Both the position numbers and the translations under genes were made by a program. Below are positions 1-7,707 of a stretch of DNA of 11,369 nt, in pieces. Numbering within the stretch: the stretch's first letter is position 1; each line of letters begins with the position of its first letter. The notes below the pieces were generated by a model. That model was not told where the DNA came from, did no database searches, and saw nothing but the letters and a program-made list of their open reading frames with translations. Origin of the DNA: an uncultured Bacilli bacterium (GTDB lineage Bacteria; Bacillota_I; Bacilli_A; RF39; UBA660); contig CAKOOW010000037.1 of the NCBI GenBank assembly GCA_934098445.1, positions 1 through 11,369 of the forward strand, given 5' to 3'.

Positions 1-1494
1 CCATTTATTAACTAAATCTTCAGCTTGTTTCTTTTCTTCTTCGGTTAATTTATGGTCGCAACTGAAGTCGAAACGCATTCTTTCATCTGTAATATTAGAC
101 CCTTTTTGATGAACAGTTGGTCCTAGCACCACTTTTAAGGCGGCATTAAGTAAATGTGTTGCCGTATGGTATTTAGTTTCAATCTCACTATTACCCGCTA
201 GACCACCCTTAAATTTGCCCGCTGAAGCGGTTCTTGATAGGTCCTGATGAGCTTTGAAACGTCTTTTATAGTCTTTCGTATCAACTTGCAAGCCCTTTTC
301 CGCAGCCATTTCGCAAGTAAGCTCTAAAGGAAACCCAAAAGTATCAAATAAGTGAAAAGCCGTCTCGCCATCAACGATTTGTTTACCATCTGTTAATTTA
401 GCAAATTCTTTTAAGCCCTTTTCTAAAGTACGGCTAAATTTTTTCTTTTCGCTAGTTAAATTATCAAAAACAGCATTCTCGTTATCAATTAATTCTTGAT
501 AATAGGGTTGATATTGTGCCAAAATAATCTTAGCTATTTCAATATCCCAATCGCTATTAAGATCAATATTTAGGTTTCTCGCATGTCTAATAGCACGGCG
601 AATCAATCTTCTTAAAATATAGCCTTGGTCGGTATTACTAGGTTTAATACCAGCGGGGTCGGCTGAAATAAAGACCGCTGTACGTAAATGATCGGCAATA
701 ATACGCATAGATTTTTCATTACCAGCATAAGTAAGATGGGATATTTCTTCAATTTTTTTAATAATATTAGTCCAAATACTTGATAGGTAATTATCATTAA
801 CGCCTTCTAAAATAGCCGTCGTTCTTTCAATTCCCATACCGGTATCAACGTTTTTTTGCGATAATTCGGAAATACCATTTTGATCTTTATAATATTGCAT
901 AAAGACATTATTCCAGATTTCTACCCAACGATTATCATCTAAATCATATTCTTCAGGAACCTCATCATCACTACGAAAGTAAAAGATTTCTGTATCAGGA
1001 CCACAAGGACCAGAAGTCCCTGCTATCCAGAAATTATCTTCGGTAGTCTTAACAATCCTACTAGCTGGGATACCTAAACTTAACCACTTATTATAACTTA
1101 CTTCATCAAAAGGAATATCATCATTACCAGCAAATACTGTAACGGCAAGCTTACTAACCGGAATATTTAAAACTTTAGTTAAAAATTCAAAACTCCAAGA
1201 AATAGCTTCATCTTTAAAATAATCGCCTAAAGACCAATTACCTAACATTTCAAAGAAAGTATGATGAGTAGTATCCCCTACTTCTTCTAAGTCATTAGTA
1301 CGAACACATTTTTGATAATCACAAAGTCTCTTACCATAAGGATGAGCCTCCCCCATTAAATAAGGAATAAGGGGTTGCATACCAGCCGTATTAAATAAAA
1401 CTGATGGGTCATTTTCGGGCACTACGGGCGCACTAGGAATTTGTTTATGTCCTTTACTAACAAAAAAATTAATATATGCACTTCTTAAATTCAT
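1..1494 (-). CDS. alaS: Alanyl-tRNA synthetase, C-terminus cut by the window edge
   Basis: This enzyme charges tRNA-Ala with alanine in the cytoplasm and, through its editing domain, clears mischarged Ser/Gly. The 498 visible codons begin MNLRSAYINFF, and the frame is still open at base 1. The class II core is clear: motif 1 near residues 30-45 (PSVLFNTAGMQPLIPYL), the motif 2 region near 65-93 (RTNDLEEVGDTTHHTFFEML) and motif 3 GMGIER at 219-224. The AlaRS-specific ILRRLIRRAIRHARN follows at 294-308. The editing-site HxxxH is HTATH at 443-447. In E. coli AlaRS this motif lies near residue 564, so about 120 residues are missing before it, where the editing-domain beta-barrel should be. The ATG overlaps the stop of the upstream kinase-like gene as ATGA, so translation is probably coupled. 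There is no room for a T-box leader. Identity is certain; the compact architecture is read from motif spacing. Confidence 0.97.
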   Translation of the reverse strand, partial: MNLRSAYINFFVSKGHKQIPSAPVVPENDPSVLFNTAGMQPLIPYLMGEAHPYGKRLCDYQKCVRTNDLEEVGDTTHHTFFEMLGNWSLGDYFKDEAISWSFEFLTKVLNIPVSKLAVTVFAGNDDIPFDEVSYNKWLSLGIPASRIVKTTEDNFWIAGTSGPCGPDTEIFYFRSDDEVPEEYDLDDNRWVEIWNNVFMQYYKDQNGISELSQKNVDTGMGIERTTAILEGVNDNYLSSIWTNIIKKIEEISHLTYAGNEKSMRIIADHLRTAVFISADPAGIKPSNTDQGYILRRLIRRAIRHARNLNIDLNSDWDIEIAKIILAQYQPYYQELIDNENAVFDNLTSEKKKFSRTLEKGLKEFAKLTDGKQIVDGETAFHLFDTFGFPLELTCEMAAEKGLQVDTKDYKRRFKAHQDLSRTASAGKFKGGLAGNSEIETKYHTATHLLNAALKVVLGPTVHQKGSNITDERMRFDFSCDHKLTEEEKKQAEDLVNKW

Positions 1495-2015
1495 TTTACT
1501 TCCTCCAAAATACTTTCTAACTCTTTAGTTAACTTTTCTAAAGAAATATACCTAATATTATAATCAAAATCATAATAATCATCAAGATTTTTTTCCGTTA
1601 TATGATTTTTTTCTTCTTCGGTTAAACCATTATCTTCATTTGATTCAATGTAAATAGTAATACAATCTGGATATCTAAATTTACTTTCTTTAATTTCTTC
1701 TACTAATCTAGCATCATCAATTACTACATTATCAAAATAATCTTTAAAGATTTCAATATCATCAAAGACTCTTTTTATAAAGAAATCATAACCAAACTCT
1801 CTTCGAACTTTTTCGCCCATATTTTGTAAGAACAAACGGGGTTTATGTTCCAAATCCCAAGGCCAAGAAATCATCTCATAGGCATAGAGTTTTAGATACT
1901 TAGAAAATTCGGTAATAATGGTCTTTTCGCCTAATTTATTATAATGTTCTTTGATTAATTTAGCTAATGTTGATTTACCACTACCACTTTTACCCCCTAT
2001 TACAAATAATCGCAT
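1491..2015 (-). CDS. P-loop kinase resembling deoxynucleoside monophosphate kinase
   Basis: This 174-residue soluble protein has a Walker A motif GGKSGSGKST at residues 7-16, so it binds ATP or GTP. Further on, LQNMGEKVRREFGYDFFIKR (64-82) and VVIDDARLVEEI (97-108) resemble the substrate-binding and Walker-B-like parts of phage-type deoxynucleoside monophosphate kinases. The C-terminus is acidic and charged. I choose the ATG at 2015, not the in-frame GTG at 2024, because AAAGGTG sits 6-7 bases before this ATG and would overlap the GTG. The gene follows miaA after 71 bases with no convincing terminator or promoter, and its TGA overlaps the alaS start by 4 bp, so it belongs to the yqeG-to-alaS operon. 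The kinase fold is well supported. The dNMP substrate is inference from motif resemblance; a different small-molecule kinase is possible. Confidence 0.85.
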   Translation of the reverse strand: MRLFVIGGKSGSGKSTLAKLIKEHYNKLGEKTIITEFSKYLKLYAYEMISWPWDLEHKPRLFLQNMGEKVRREFGYDFFIKRVFDDIEIFKDYFDNVVIDDARLVEEIKESKFRYPDCITIYIESNEDNGLTEEEKNHITEKNLDDYYDFDYNIRYISLEKLTKELESILEEVK

Positions 2016-2020
2016 ATCAA

Positions 2021-2029
2021 TCACCTTTT
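2021..2029 (-). promoter_or_regulatory. Ribosome-binding site fixing the start of the kinase-like gene
   Basis: The minus strand reads AAAAGGTGA here, a good Shine-Dalgarno match 6-7 bases before the ATG at 2015. The alternative GTG at 2024 lies inside the site itself, so it cannot be the start served by it. Confidence 0.7.
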
Positions 2030-2086
2030 CTTATTTTACTCTTTTTTTCGCAAGTTTACTATCATTTATTGTCTTTTTTCTGGATA

Positions 2087-2965
2087 TTATTTGGTATTTT
2101 TCTTTAACTCTTCTCTTTCAAGATAATTTTCTACTTCCAAGATAGTTTTATTAAAGTCTTCATAATCAGTATTAAACCAAGTAACATTCATCTGATGATT
2201 AAACCAAGTATACTGTCTTTTAGCATAATGACGGCTATTTTTCTTAATAAGTTCGATAGCATCTTCTAAAGTTATTTTATTATCAAAATACTGATATAAC
2301 TCTTTATAACCAATTCCTGTTAAAAGAGCTTTACTAAAGACCTTTTCATCATAGAACTTTTTTGCTTCTAAAATAAGCCCATCTTTAATCATCTTATCGA
2401 CGCGGTTATTAATTTTATCATAAAGAGTACTTCTTTTAGTGGTAAGACCAATAGTATAAAACTCATATAAAGGTTTACATGGAACCACAGTACTTTCTTT
2501 TCTATCTAAAAATCTTTCTAATCTTTTTCTATTATTAATATGAATATTACAATTCTTATCTTTTTTTAGACACAAAGCATATAATTCTTCATTAGTTAGC
2601 TTACTATACTTATCAAAAGACGTCTTTTCTTCTTCACTAAAACGATAGTCATATAAAGCACTTTTTAAGTAAAGACCCGTACCCCCGACCATAATAATAT
2701 TACGATTTTTATTTTCGGCTAAGATTTTACGAGCATCTTTTTGATAATCATAAACCGTATAATTTTCTTTGACACTTACAAAGTCTAAAAGATAGTGAGG
2801 AATGTTTTCTTGCTCTTTTTTAGTTACCTTAGCCGTGCCAATATCTAGTCCTTTATAGACTTGCATAGCATCACAATTAATAATAATGGCATTATACTTT
2901 TTAGCAAGGGCAATCGACAAAGCCGTTTTCCCAACCGCCGTTGGTCCGACAACACATATAATCAT
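2087..2965 (-). CDS. miaA: tRNA dimethylallyltransferase (A37 isopentenylation)
   Basis: MiaA transfers a dimethylallyl group from DMAPP to N6 of adenosine 37 in tRNAs that read codons starting with U. The 292-residue length is usual for the family. The P-loop is GPTAVGKT (7-14), followed by CDAMQVYKGLDIGTAK (31-46), the family substrate motif; the serine often found after the aspartate (DSMQ) is alanine here. Next come IPHYLLDF (55-62), VGGTGLYLKS (93-102), the segment YDKINNRVDKMIKDGLILEA, TGIGYKEL, and near the C-terminus AKRQYTWFNHQ, which carries the conserved KRQ-TWF. AAAGGA lies 7 bases before the ATG. It starts 22 bases after the mutL stop, matching the mutL-miaA adjacency common in bacteria, and is probably co-transcribed from the promoter before yqeG. 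Confidence 0.97.
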   Translation of the reverse strand: MIICVVGPTAVGKTALSIALAKKYNAIIINCDAMQVYKGLDIGTAKVTKKEQENIPHYLLDFVSVKENYTVYDYQKDARKILAENKNRNIIMVGGTGLYLKSALYDYRFSEEEKTSFDKYSKLTNEELYALCLKKDKNCNIHINNRKRLERFLDRKESTVVPCKPLYEFYTIGLTTKRSTLYDKINNRVDKMIKDGLILEAKKFYDEKVFSKALLTGIGYKELYQYFDNKITLEDAIELIKKNSRHYAKRQYTWFNHQMNVTWFNTDYEDFNKTILEVENYLEREELKKNTK

Positions 2966-2987
2966 AAATTTTCCTTTCTAAAGAATC

Positions 2988-4808
2988 TTAATTCATAATT
3001 CGTTTAAACATTCTATTTAAGTCATAACTACTAAAGTTAATGATAGTAGGTCTTCCATGCGCACAGTTATAAGGGTTATCACAAAGAGCTAAATCATTAA
3101 GAAGATGCTGCATAACTTCTAGAGAAATACTCATATTAGCTTTAATCGACATCTTACAGGCTAACATTGCTGCTGCCCGGTCACGGAATTTCATCACATC
3201 AAAGTTAGGTCCACTCTTAATAACCATATCTATTACTCTACGCAGTCCCTCTTCTTCAAAACCTTCTTTAAACCAAATAGGATGTTCTTTAAAAATATAA
3301 GTATTAAGTCCAAACTCTTCTAAAACAAACCCCATACTCTTTAAGAGATCCAAATTCTTCCCGACTAAAATATATTCCGTAGGAGTTAATTCTAAAGGAA
3401 TAGGTACTAAAAGAGGAGTCGTAACAATCTTCTCTTCTTGAAAATACTTCAAAACTTTCTCATAATTAATTCGTTCATGAGCCGCATGTTGATCGATTAG
3501 ATAAAGCCCATCATCGCCTTGAGCAACAATAAATGTTAAATTAATGGCTCCAATCGGATGCAAATTCAAAAGTTTAATTTTATTAAGAGGCTTCTTATCA
3601 TCAGAATTTTCTTTTTCTTCTTCCCCATTATAAGGCGTTTTTTCTTCTTGAACACTAAATTCAAATTCTTCTTGCGTTCCTTTTTGGTCTTGGATACTTT
3701 CTTCTAAAGAATTATCTTCTTTACTATTATCTAGATTAATCTTATCTTCAATAATGGAATTAATCTCATTTTTAGACATAATATCCGTAGTAGCCTTTAA
3801 TCTTTCCATCGCACTAGGTAATAAGAGATTTTGATATAAAGCATCTTTAATAGTCTTCGTAATCAAATTATAAAGACTTTCTTGTTTACTAAATTTAATA
3901 TCTTGTTTAGTCGGATGAATATTAACATCAATTAAGGTGGGATCAGTCTCAATATTAATAACGACTATCGGATATTTGCTATCGGGTTTATAGGTATAAT
4001 AAGCATCATTAATGGCTCTATTTAAATCATTATTACGAATTACTCTCCCGTTTACGATTGTAATCATATGATTACGATTAGACTTAAGAATTTCCGGTTT
4101 ACAGATAAACCCTCTGATATCATAATCATCATTACTATTTTTGATTTCAATTAATTTAGAAGATACTTGTAAACCATAAATCTCATGAATAGTTTTTTTT
4201 AAGTTACCAGAACCACTAGTCTTCACCACAAGACGGTCATTATTATTAAGAGTAAACTTAATCCCAGGATATGATAACGCAATTTTTTCAATATAAGAAA
4301 CACAATTAGCTAACTCGGTTGGTTCACTTTTTAAGTATTTTAAACGAGCCGGCGTATTATAGAAAAGATTTTTAATACTAATTCTGGTACCGATTCTTTT
4401 ATCTGCTGGTTCCTCAATTTCTAAATGACCACCTTTGATATGCAAATGGGTGCCAAGAGAAGTAGCACACGTTACTAGGTCAACCTCGGAAACGGAAGCA
4501 ATAGATGGTAAAGCCTCGCCACGGAATCCCAAAGTAGAAATGAAGAATAAATCATCTTCTCTTAAAAGTTTAGAAGTAGCATGTCTTTGAAAGGATAAAA
4601 TAGCATCATCATGTTCCATTCCACAACCATTATCAGTAATTGTAATCCCGTTTAAGCCCCCGTTTACTAAATCAATGGTGATAATAGAGCTACCAGCATC
4701 AATCGCATTTTCAACAAGTTCTTTAACTACCGATGAGGAGCGTTCAACAACCTCGCCGGCTGCTATTTTATTAGCGAGGTTATCACTCATTACATGAATT
4801 TTACTCAT
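2988..4808 (-). CDS. mutL: DNA mismatch repair endonuclease MutL
   Basis: MutL links MutS mismatch recognition to strand incision and excision. The 606-residue protein has a full GHKL ATPase domain: KELVENAIDAG (29-39, with the catalytic Glu and Mg-binding Asn), DNGCGM (59-64), ATSK (77-80), GFRGEAL (94-100) and VNIHPTKQDIKF (295-306). An acidic, probably disordered linker spans about 345-410. The C-terminal endonuclease domain keeps DQHAAHERINYE (439-450), which fits DQHA(x)2E(x)4E, plus ACKMSIKA (550-557), CAHGRP (582-587) and a terminal FKR (601-603). It is therefore predicted to be a nicking MutL, unlike the E. coli protein. The ATG overlaps the yqeH stop by 8 bp within ATGAGTAA, with a G-rich ribosome site just upstream. 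No mutS is present in the window. Confidence 0.98.
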   Translation of the reverse strand: MSKIHVMSDNLANKIAAGEVVERSSSVVKELVENAIDAGSSIITIDLVNGGLNGITITDNGCGMEHDDAILSFQRHATSKLLREDDLFFISTLGFRGEALPSIASVSEVDLVTCATSLGTHLHIKGGHLEIEEPADKRIGTRISIKNLFYNTPARLKYLKSEPTELANCVSYIEKIALSYPGIKFTLNNNDRLVVKTSGSGNLKKTIHEIYGLQVSSKLIEIKNSNDDYDIRGFICKPEILKSNRNHMITIVNGRVIRNNDLNRAINDAYYTYKPDSKYPIVVINIETDPTLIDVNIHPTKQDIKFSKQESLYNLITKTIKDALYQNLLLPSAMERLKATTDIMSKNEINSIIEDKINLDNSKEDNSLEESIQDQKGTQEEFEFSVQEEKTPYNGEEEKENSDDKKPLNKIKLLNLHPIGAINLTFIVAQGDDGLYLIDQHAAHERINYEKVLKYFQEEKIVTTPLLVPIPLELTPTEYILVGKNLDLLKSMGFVLEEFGLNTYIFKEHPIWFKEGFEEEGLRRVIDMVIKSGPNFDVMKFRDRAAAMLACKMSIKANMSISLEVMQHLLNDLALCDNPYNCAHGRPTIINFSSYDLNRMFKRIMN

Positions 4809-5766
4809 CCCGGCCCCCTATTAAAGATGGTCTAAATTCAACTAACTCTTCTAAGTTTTTACTCATTCTTAGAGGACAAGGTTTCTTAACATTAATAAAG
4901 CCCAAGTCTTTTATCACGATATCAGTATTAGCCATAATCTTGACTTCAAAATACTCATCATTAGCTTTAAAATCTCTTTTAATCTCAATATTATTATTAA
5001 AGTAAGTCGTAATACTATTAAGTCCAAAATTAGCTAGACGATAAGTATTTTCAATAACAAGATTAGTAGTCTCTTTAGTCTGATAAGTTAAAGGCTTAAT
5101 TCTTTCTTTGTAGTCTAACTTCTTAAGATACTTCTTATCGGTAGTAAAAGGTGTTTCTTTTAAGGAAAAACCCGGAGTATCAGTTAATATTTTATCTTCA
5201 ATATAAAGGTTAATAAAATCAAGAGTCGTATTAGGAACTCTACTAGTCGTTATAGTGGGATTATTTAACATCGTATTAATTAAAGTGGATTTACCAGCAT
5301 TGGTGCATCCTAAGACATAAGCTTTCTTAAGACTTAAATCATCCATTATCTTTAAGATTTTATTAACATTAACTTTCTTTAGAGAACTTAGGGGATAAAC
5401 TTCTTCTTTAATATGATAAATATTCTTAAAATTCTTAAGATAATTATTTACTTGGATATTTAAAGGTAAAAGGTCAATCTTAGTTAAAAGGAGACATTTT
5501 CTGGTCTTAATACTATCATAAATGGTAATTACTTCTCTACTGATATTAGTAGCATCCACTAAAAAGAAACAATATTCTTCCGCCGAATTGACAATACTTA
5601 TAATTTTCTCGTTATTTTTTTCTGGTCTAGTAGCTGTAAAATCTCCGTAATTAGCCATTCTAAAACAACGCATACAGTATTTATTTTCTAATTTAGGCGT
5701 ATAACCATTCTTATTCTTATCGGTATTTTGTAAAATAGCTCCACAGCCAATACATTTCTTACTCAT
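4801..5766 (-). CDS. yqeH: Circularly permuted ribosome-assembly GTPase YqeH
   Basis: YqeH is a GTPase needed for assembly of the 30S ribosomal subunit in Bacillota. The 321-residue protein starts with a zinc knuckle (C5, C8, C31, C34: CIGC and CMRC). The GTPase motifs then come in permuted order: G4 TKID (95-98), G5-like PLSS (125-128), G1 GCTNAGKS (153-160), switch PNTT (178-181) and G3 DTPG (196-199). This permutation with an N-terminal zinc finger is diagnostic. It is somewhat shorter than B. subtilis YqeH (about 366 residues), mainly through a compact C-terminal part. AAAGGAGAG precedes the ATG at normal spacing. It overlaps yqeG by 8 bp at its start and mutL by 8 bp at its end, both with the same ATGAGTAA. 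The yqeG-yqeH order matches B. subtilis. Confidence 0.96.
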   Translation of the reverse strand: MSKKCIGCGAILQNTDKNKNGYTPKLENKYCMRCFRMANYGDFTATRPEKNNEKIISIVNSAEEYCFFLVDATNISREVITIYDSIKTRKCLLLTKIDLLPLNIQVNNYLKNFKNIYHIKEEVYPLSSLKKVNVNKILKIMDDLSLKKAYVLGCTNAGKSTLINTMLNNPTITTSRVPNTTLDFINLYIEDKILTDTPGFSLKETPFTTDKKYLKKLDYKERIKPLTYQTKETTNLVIENTYRLANFGLNSITTYFNNNIEIKRDFKANDEYFEVKIMANTDIVIKDLGFINVKKPCPLRMSKNLEELVEFRPSLIGGRDE

Positions 5767-6280
5767 AATACTCTCCTTTAGTAAAACGTTTTTTGTGATG
5801 AAAATGCTTTAAGATTAAACTTTCTAGTACCCGATTTAACTTGGTCCATTTAAAATCTTCTTTAGTCATTTTATCCACTAAGATAGAGGTAAAGCCCATT
5901 CTGTTAGCCCCCCAAATATCCGTCATTATTTGGTCCCCAATACAAGCTACTTCACTTAAGTCAAAGCCATACTCTTTAAGCATTTTTTTATACTTTCTCT
6001 TTAAAGGTTTCATAGAAAAAGAAAATACAGGAATATCAAGACTTTTTTTAAATAAAGATACTCTCTTTTTAGGGGAATTACTCATTAAAATAACCGTAAA
6101 CTTATTTTGGCATAATCTTTTAATAAAGGTTTCAACCTCTCTAGTTGTCATTTTAGCTTTTACCGGAACCAAAGTATTATCTAAATCAAAAACAAGACAT
6201 TTTATCCCTTTGTCTTTTAATTTATCATAATTAATTGTGTAAATATTTTTCGCATAGATATCTGGATAAAAAATATTCAT
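5759..6280 (-). CDS. yqeG: YqeG family HAD-type phosphatase
   Basis: This 173-residue HAD-superfamily protein is of the YqeG (HAD IIIA) type. Motif I is FDLDNTLV (31-38, with D32 as nucleophile and D34), motif II is MSNS (66-69), motif III is K91 in MKPLK, and motif IV is IGDQIMTDIWGAN (114-126). It has no cap domain insert and no signal peptide. The physiological substrate in Bacillota is not settled; the family is related to phosphatidylglycerophosphate phosphatases. It is the first gene of the operon running to alaS, with an extended -10 promoter 32 bases upstream and only a weak AAAAGAG-type ribosome site. Its stop overlaps the yqeH start within ATGAGTAA. The lysine-rich C-terminus (HHKKRFTKGE) may be flexible. 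Confidence 0.94.
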   Translation of the reverse strand: MNIFYPDIYAKNIYTINYDKLKDKGIKCLVFDLDNTLVPVKAKMTTREVETFIKRLCQNKFTVILMSNSPKKRVSLFKKSLDIPVFSFSMKPLKRKYKKMLKEYGFDLSEVACIGDQIMTDIWGANRMGFTSILVDKMTKEDFKWTKLNRVLESLILKHFHHKKRFTKGEYYE

Positions 6281-6311
6281 AGCAACACTCTTTTCTTATC
6301 AATCAAGAAGT

Positions 6312-6340
6312 ATTATAGCATACAACTAGCTCTTACAAAA
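6312..6340 (-). promoter_or_regulatory. Promoter for the yqeG-yqeH-mutL-miaA-kinase-alaS operon
   Basis: On the minus strand TGCTATAAT gives a perfect -10 (6317-6312) with the extended TG. The -35 at 17 bp spacing is a poor TTTTGT (6340-6335). Transcription would start near 6305, leaving a leader of about 25 bases. No other convincing promoter was found between here and the left edge, so the six genes probably depend on this site. Confidence 0.65.
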
Positions 6341-6398
6341 GGAAAAAGAACCCATTTATAGGAAAAATTAAGACAAAGTAATTGGGAAAATCCGATTT

Positions 6399-6431
6399 AA
6401 AAAGAACCTAGAATTAATACTCTAAGTTCTT
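6399..6431 (-). terminator. Intrinsic terminator after the VanZ-like gene
   Basis: Read on the minus strand, AAGAACTTAGA pairs with TCTAGGTTCTT over 11 bp with one U-G wobble and an 8-base loop, followed by a short T-run (6403-6399). It begins 4 bases after the stop codon of the VanZ-like gene and separates the holA unit from the yqeG promoter. Confidence 0.75.
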
Positions 6432-6434
6432 ATG

Positions 6435-7697
6435 TTATTTAATTTTATTAATTATTACTTTTAAATCTTTAGTTACTGTTACTTCGTATTTTTGATATTC
6501 TATTACCCCTGATTTTTCTATTTTGAAAGTAATCATGGTTTTTCCTTCGTTCTTAGGAATAACAAAATAGTAGTTTTCTTCGGTGCTGCCGACGTTAATA
6601 GCCTGGCTATGAATTTTTAAAGAAATATTATCATTATCTAAGTCATAGCTGATATCATCCGGATTATAATTAGTCTCTAAGACTAACTCTTCATATTTAC
6701 TTTCTTTAATAAAGTACTCATCATCTAATCTACTAGCCGAAAATCTATTATCAAGACTAGGATTAGCAATTATATCTTTAATTAAATACCTAGTTGTAGG
6801 ATGAAACCATAAAAATTCACTTCTATATTCTAAATATAAGTCATCATTATTACTACAAGCATAATAGTAATTGTAATATTCACTATCAAAAGCGTAAGTT
6901 TTAATATTATCACACGGCGTTTCTTTAACAACTTCCCATTCAAAACCTGCTGGTCTAAAGAAATAATCGTAGACTAAAAGCAAACATAAAAGCAGAAAGG
7001 GAATGGCAATCAAAAGAGCAAAAATATAATCTTGTTTGGTAATTTTCTCTTGTTTAAAGTTAAGGATATTATCAAGAACTTTCGTTAAGGCACTTTTGTT
7101 AAATAAAGGATAAAAGACTATAGGTCCCAGGGTATTTAAGATGATATCATCAATATCAAAGACCCCTACTCCACATAAAAATTGAAAAGTCTCAAGAATT
7201 ATTGCTGTTAAAAAACAAGCACCAGTCGTCTTAAAGAAATTATTTTTCTTAATATTTTTAGCATAAAGATAAGTTAAAGGAGTTAAAAGTAAGAAGTTAC
7301 CAATAAGTAAAGAAAGACTATCATAGTTGCCTTTGCTAAAAGAAGTTTTAAGGTCTTTAAAGGTATTAGTAATGGGGATAAGATTTACTTCAGCATGCCA
7401 AATGTTTCTAAAATCACGCAAGATATTATGACCTCTAAAAAGACTAGTTGCTAAGAAAACAAAGGCTATATAAAGGAAGAGATAAGTCTTAAGCATTTTG
7501 GGTATACCGGTGTAATCATTATCTTCTTTAACAAGATGATAATTTTCCAAATAAGTCATAAGACCAATTCCCATTAGATTAAAAGCTAAAAAGATAATAT
7601 TACCCCCGACGCTGAAAATAGCAACCCCAAGTGTATAAACAATCAAGAAACCAAGCCAATAGTTGGCAATTTTTTTAAATAATAAACTCTTTTTCAT
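6435..7697 (-). CDS. VanZ-like membrane protein with C-terminal extracytoplasmic domain
   Basis: The N-terminal half is polytopic, with membrane segments near residues 12-30, 33-49, 70-87, 128-146, 157-175 and 185-198. It carries VanZ-type motifs: NLIPITNTF (105-113), GNFLLLTPLTYL (133-144), ETFQFLCGVG (169-178) and FDIDDIILNTLG (180-191). A further segment at 224-244 leads to about 175 polar residues rich in Tyr, Asp and Asn. The end of this part (YYFVIPKNEGKTMITFKI, then YEVTV) alternates like beta-strands of an Ig-like or protease-inhibitor-like fold. VanZ-family proteins are loosely linked to glycopeptide or lipopeptide tolerance, and their biochemical role is unclear. VanZ proteins are usually much shorter, so this 420-residue form is a fusion. 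It starts 10 bases after holA, its AGGAG overlapping the holA stop, and ends at a strong terminator. The beta-fold and its location outside the cell are inference. Confidence 0.85.
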   Translation of the reverse strand: MKKSLLFKKIANYWLGFLIVYTLGVAIFSVGGNIIFLAFNLMGIGLMTYLENYHLVKEDNDYTGIPKMLKTYLFLYIAFVFLATSLFRGHNILRDFRNIWHAEVNLIPITNTFKDLKTSFSKGNYDSLSLLIGNFLLLTPLTYLYAKNIKKNNFFKTTGACFLTAIILETFQFLCGVGVFDIDDIILNTLGPIVFYPLFNKSALTKVLDNILNFKQEKITKQDYIFALLIAIPFLLLCLLLVYDYFFRPAGFEWEVVKETPCDNIKTYAFDSEYYNYYYACSNNDDLYLEYRSEFLWFHPTTRYLIKDIIANPSLDNRFSASRLDDEYFIKESKYEELVLETNYNPDDISYDLDNDNISLKIHSQAINVGSTEENYYFVIPKNEGKTMITFKIEKSGVIEYQKYEVTVTKDLKVIINKIK

Positions 7698-7707
7698 AAG
7701 AAATCTC

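Noticed and set aside
612..797. 61-codon open frame on the minus strand inside alaS
   Set aside because: It is out of frame with the clearly conserved AlaRS reading frame and has no independent signals.
2016..2086. Separate promoter or terminator between miaA and the kinase-like gene
   Set aside because: A TAAAAT box exists but has no -35 at workable spacing, and no hairpin with a U-run is visible, so the genes are treated as one operon.
1495..2086. T-box riboswitch upstream of alaS
   Set aside because: alaS starts within the stop codon of the preceding gene, so there is no untranslated leader in which a T-box could lie.
1951..2145. 64-codon open frame on the plus strand
   Set aside because: It is antisense to the kinase-like gene start, the intergenic gap and the miaA 3' end, and its hydrophobic composition comes from reading A-rich coding DNA backwards.
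5841..6230. 129-codon open frame on the plus strand
   Set aside because: It lies wholly antisense to yqeG, whose HAD motifs are complete. It has no ribosome site or recognisable domain, so it is a shadow.
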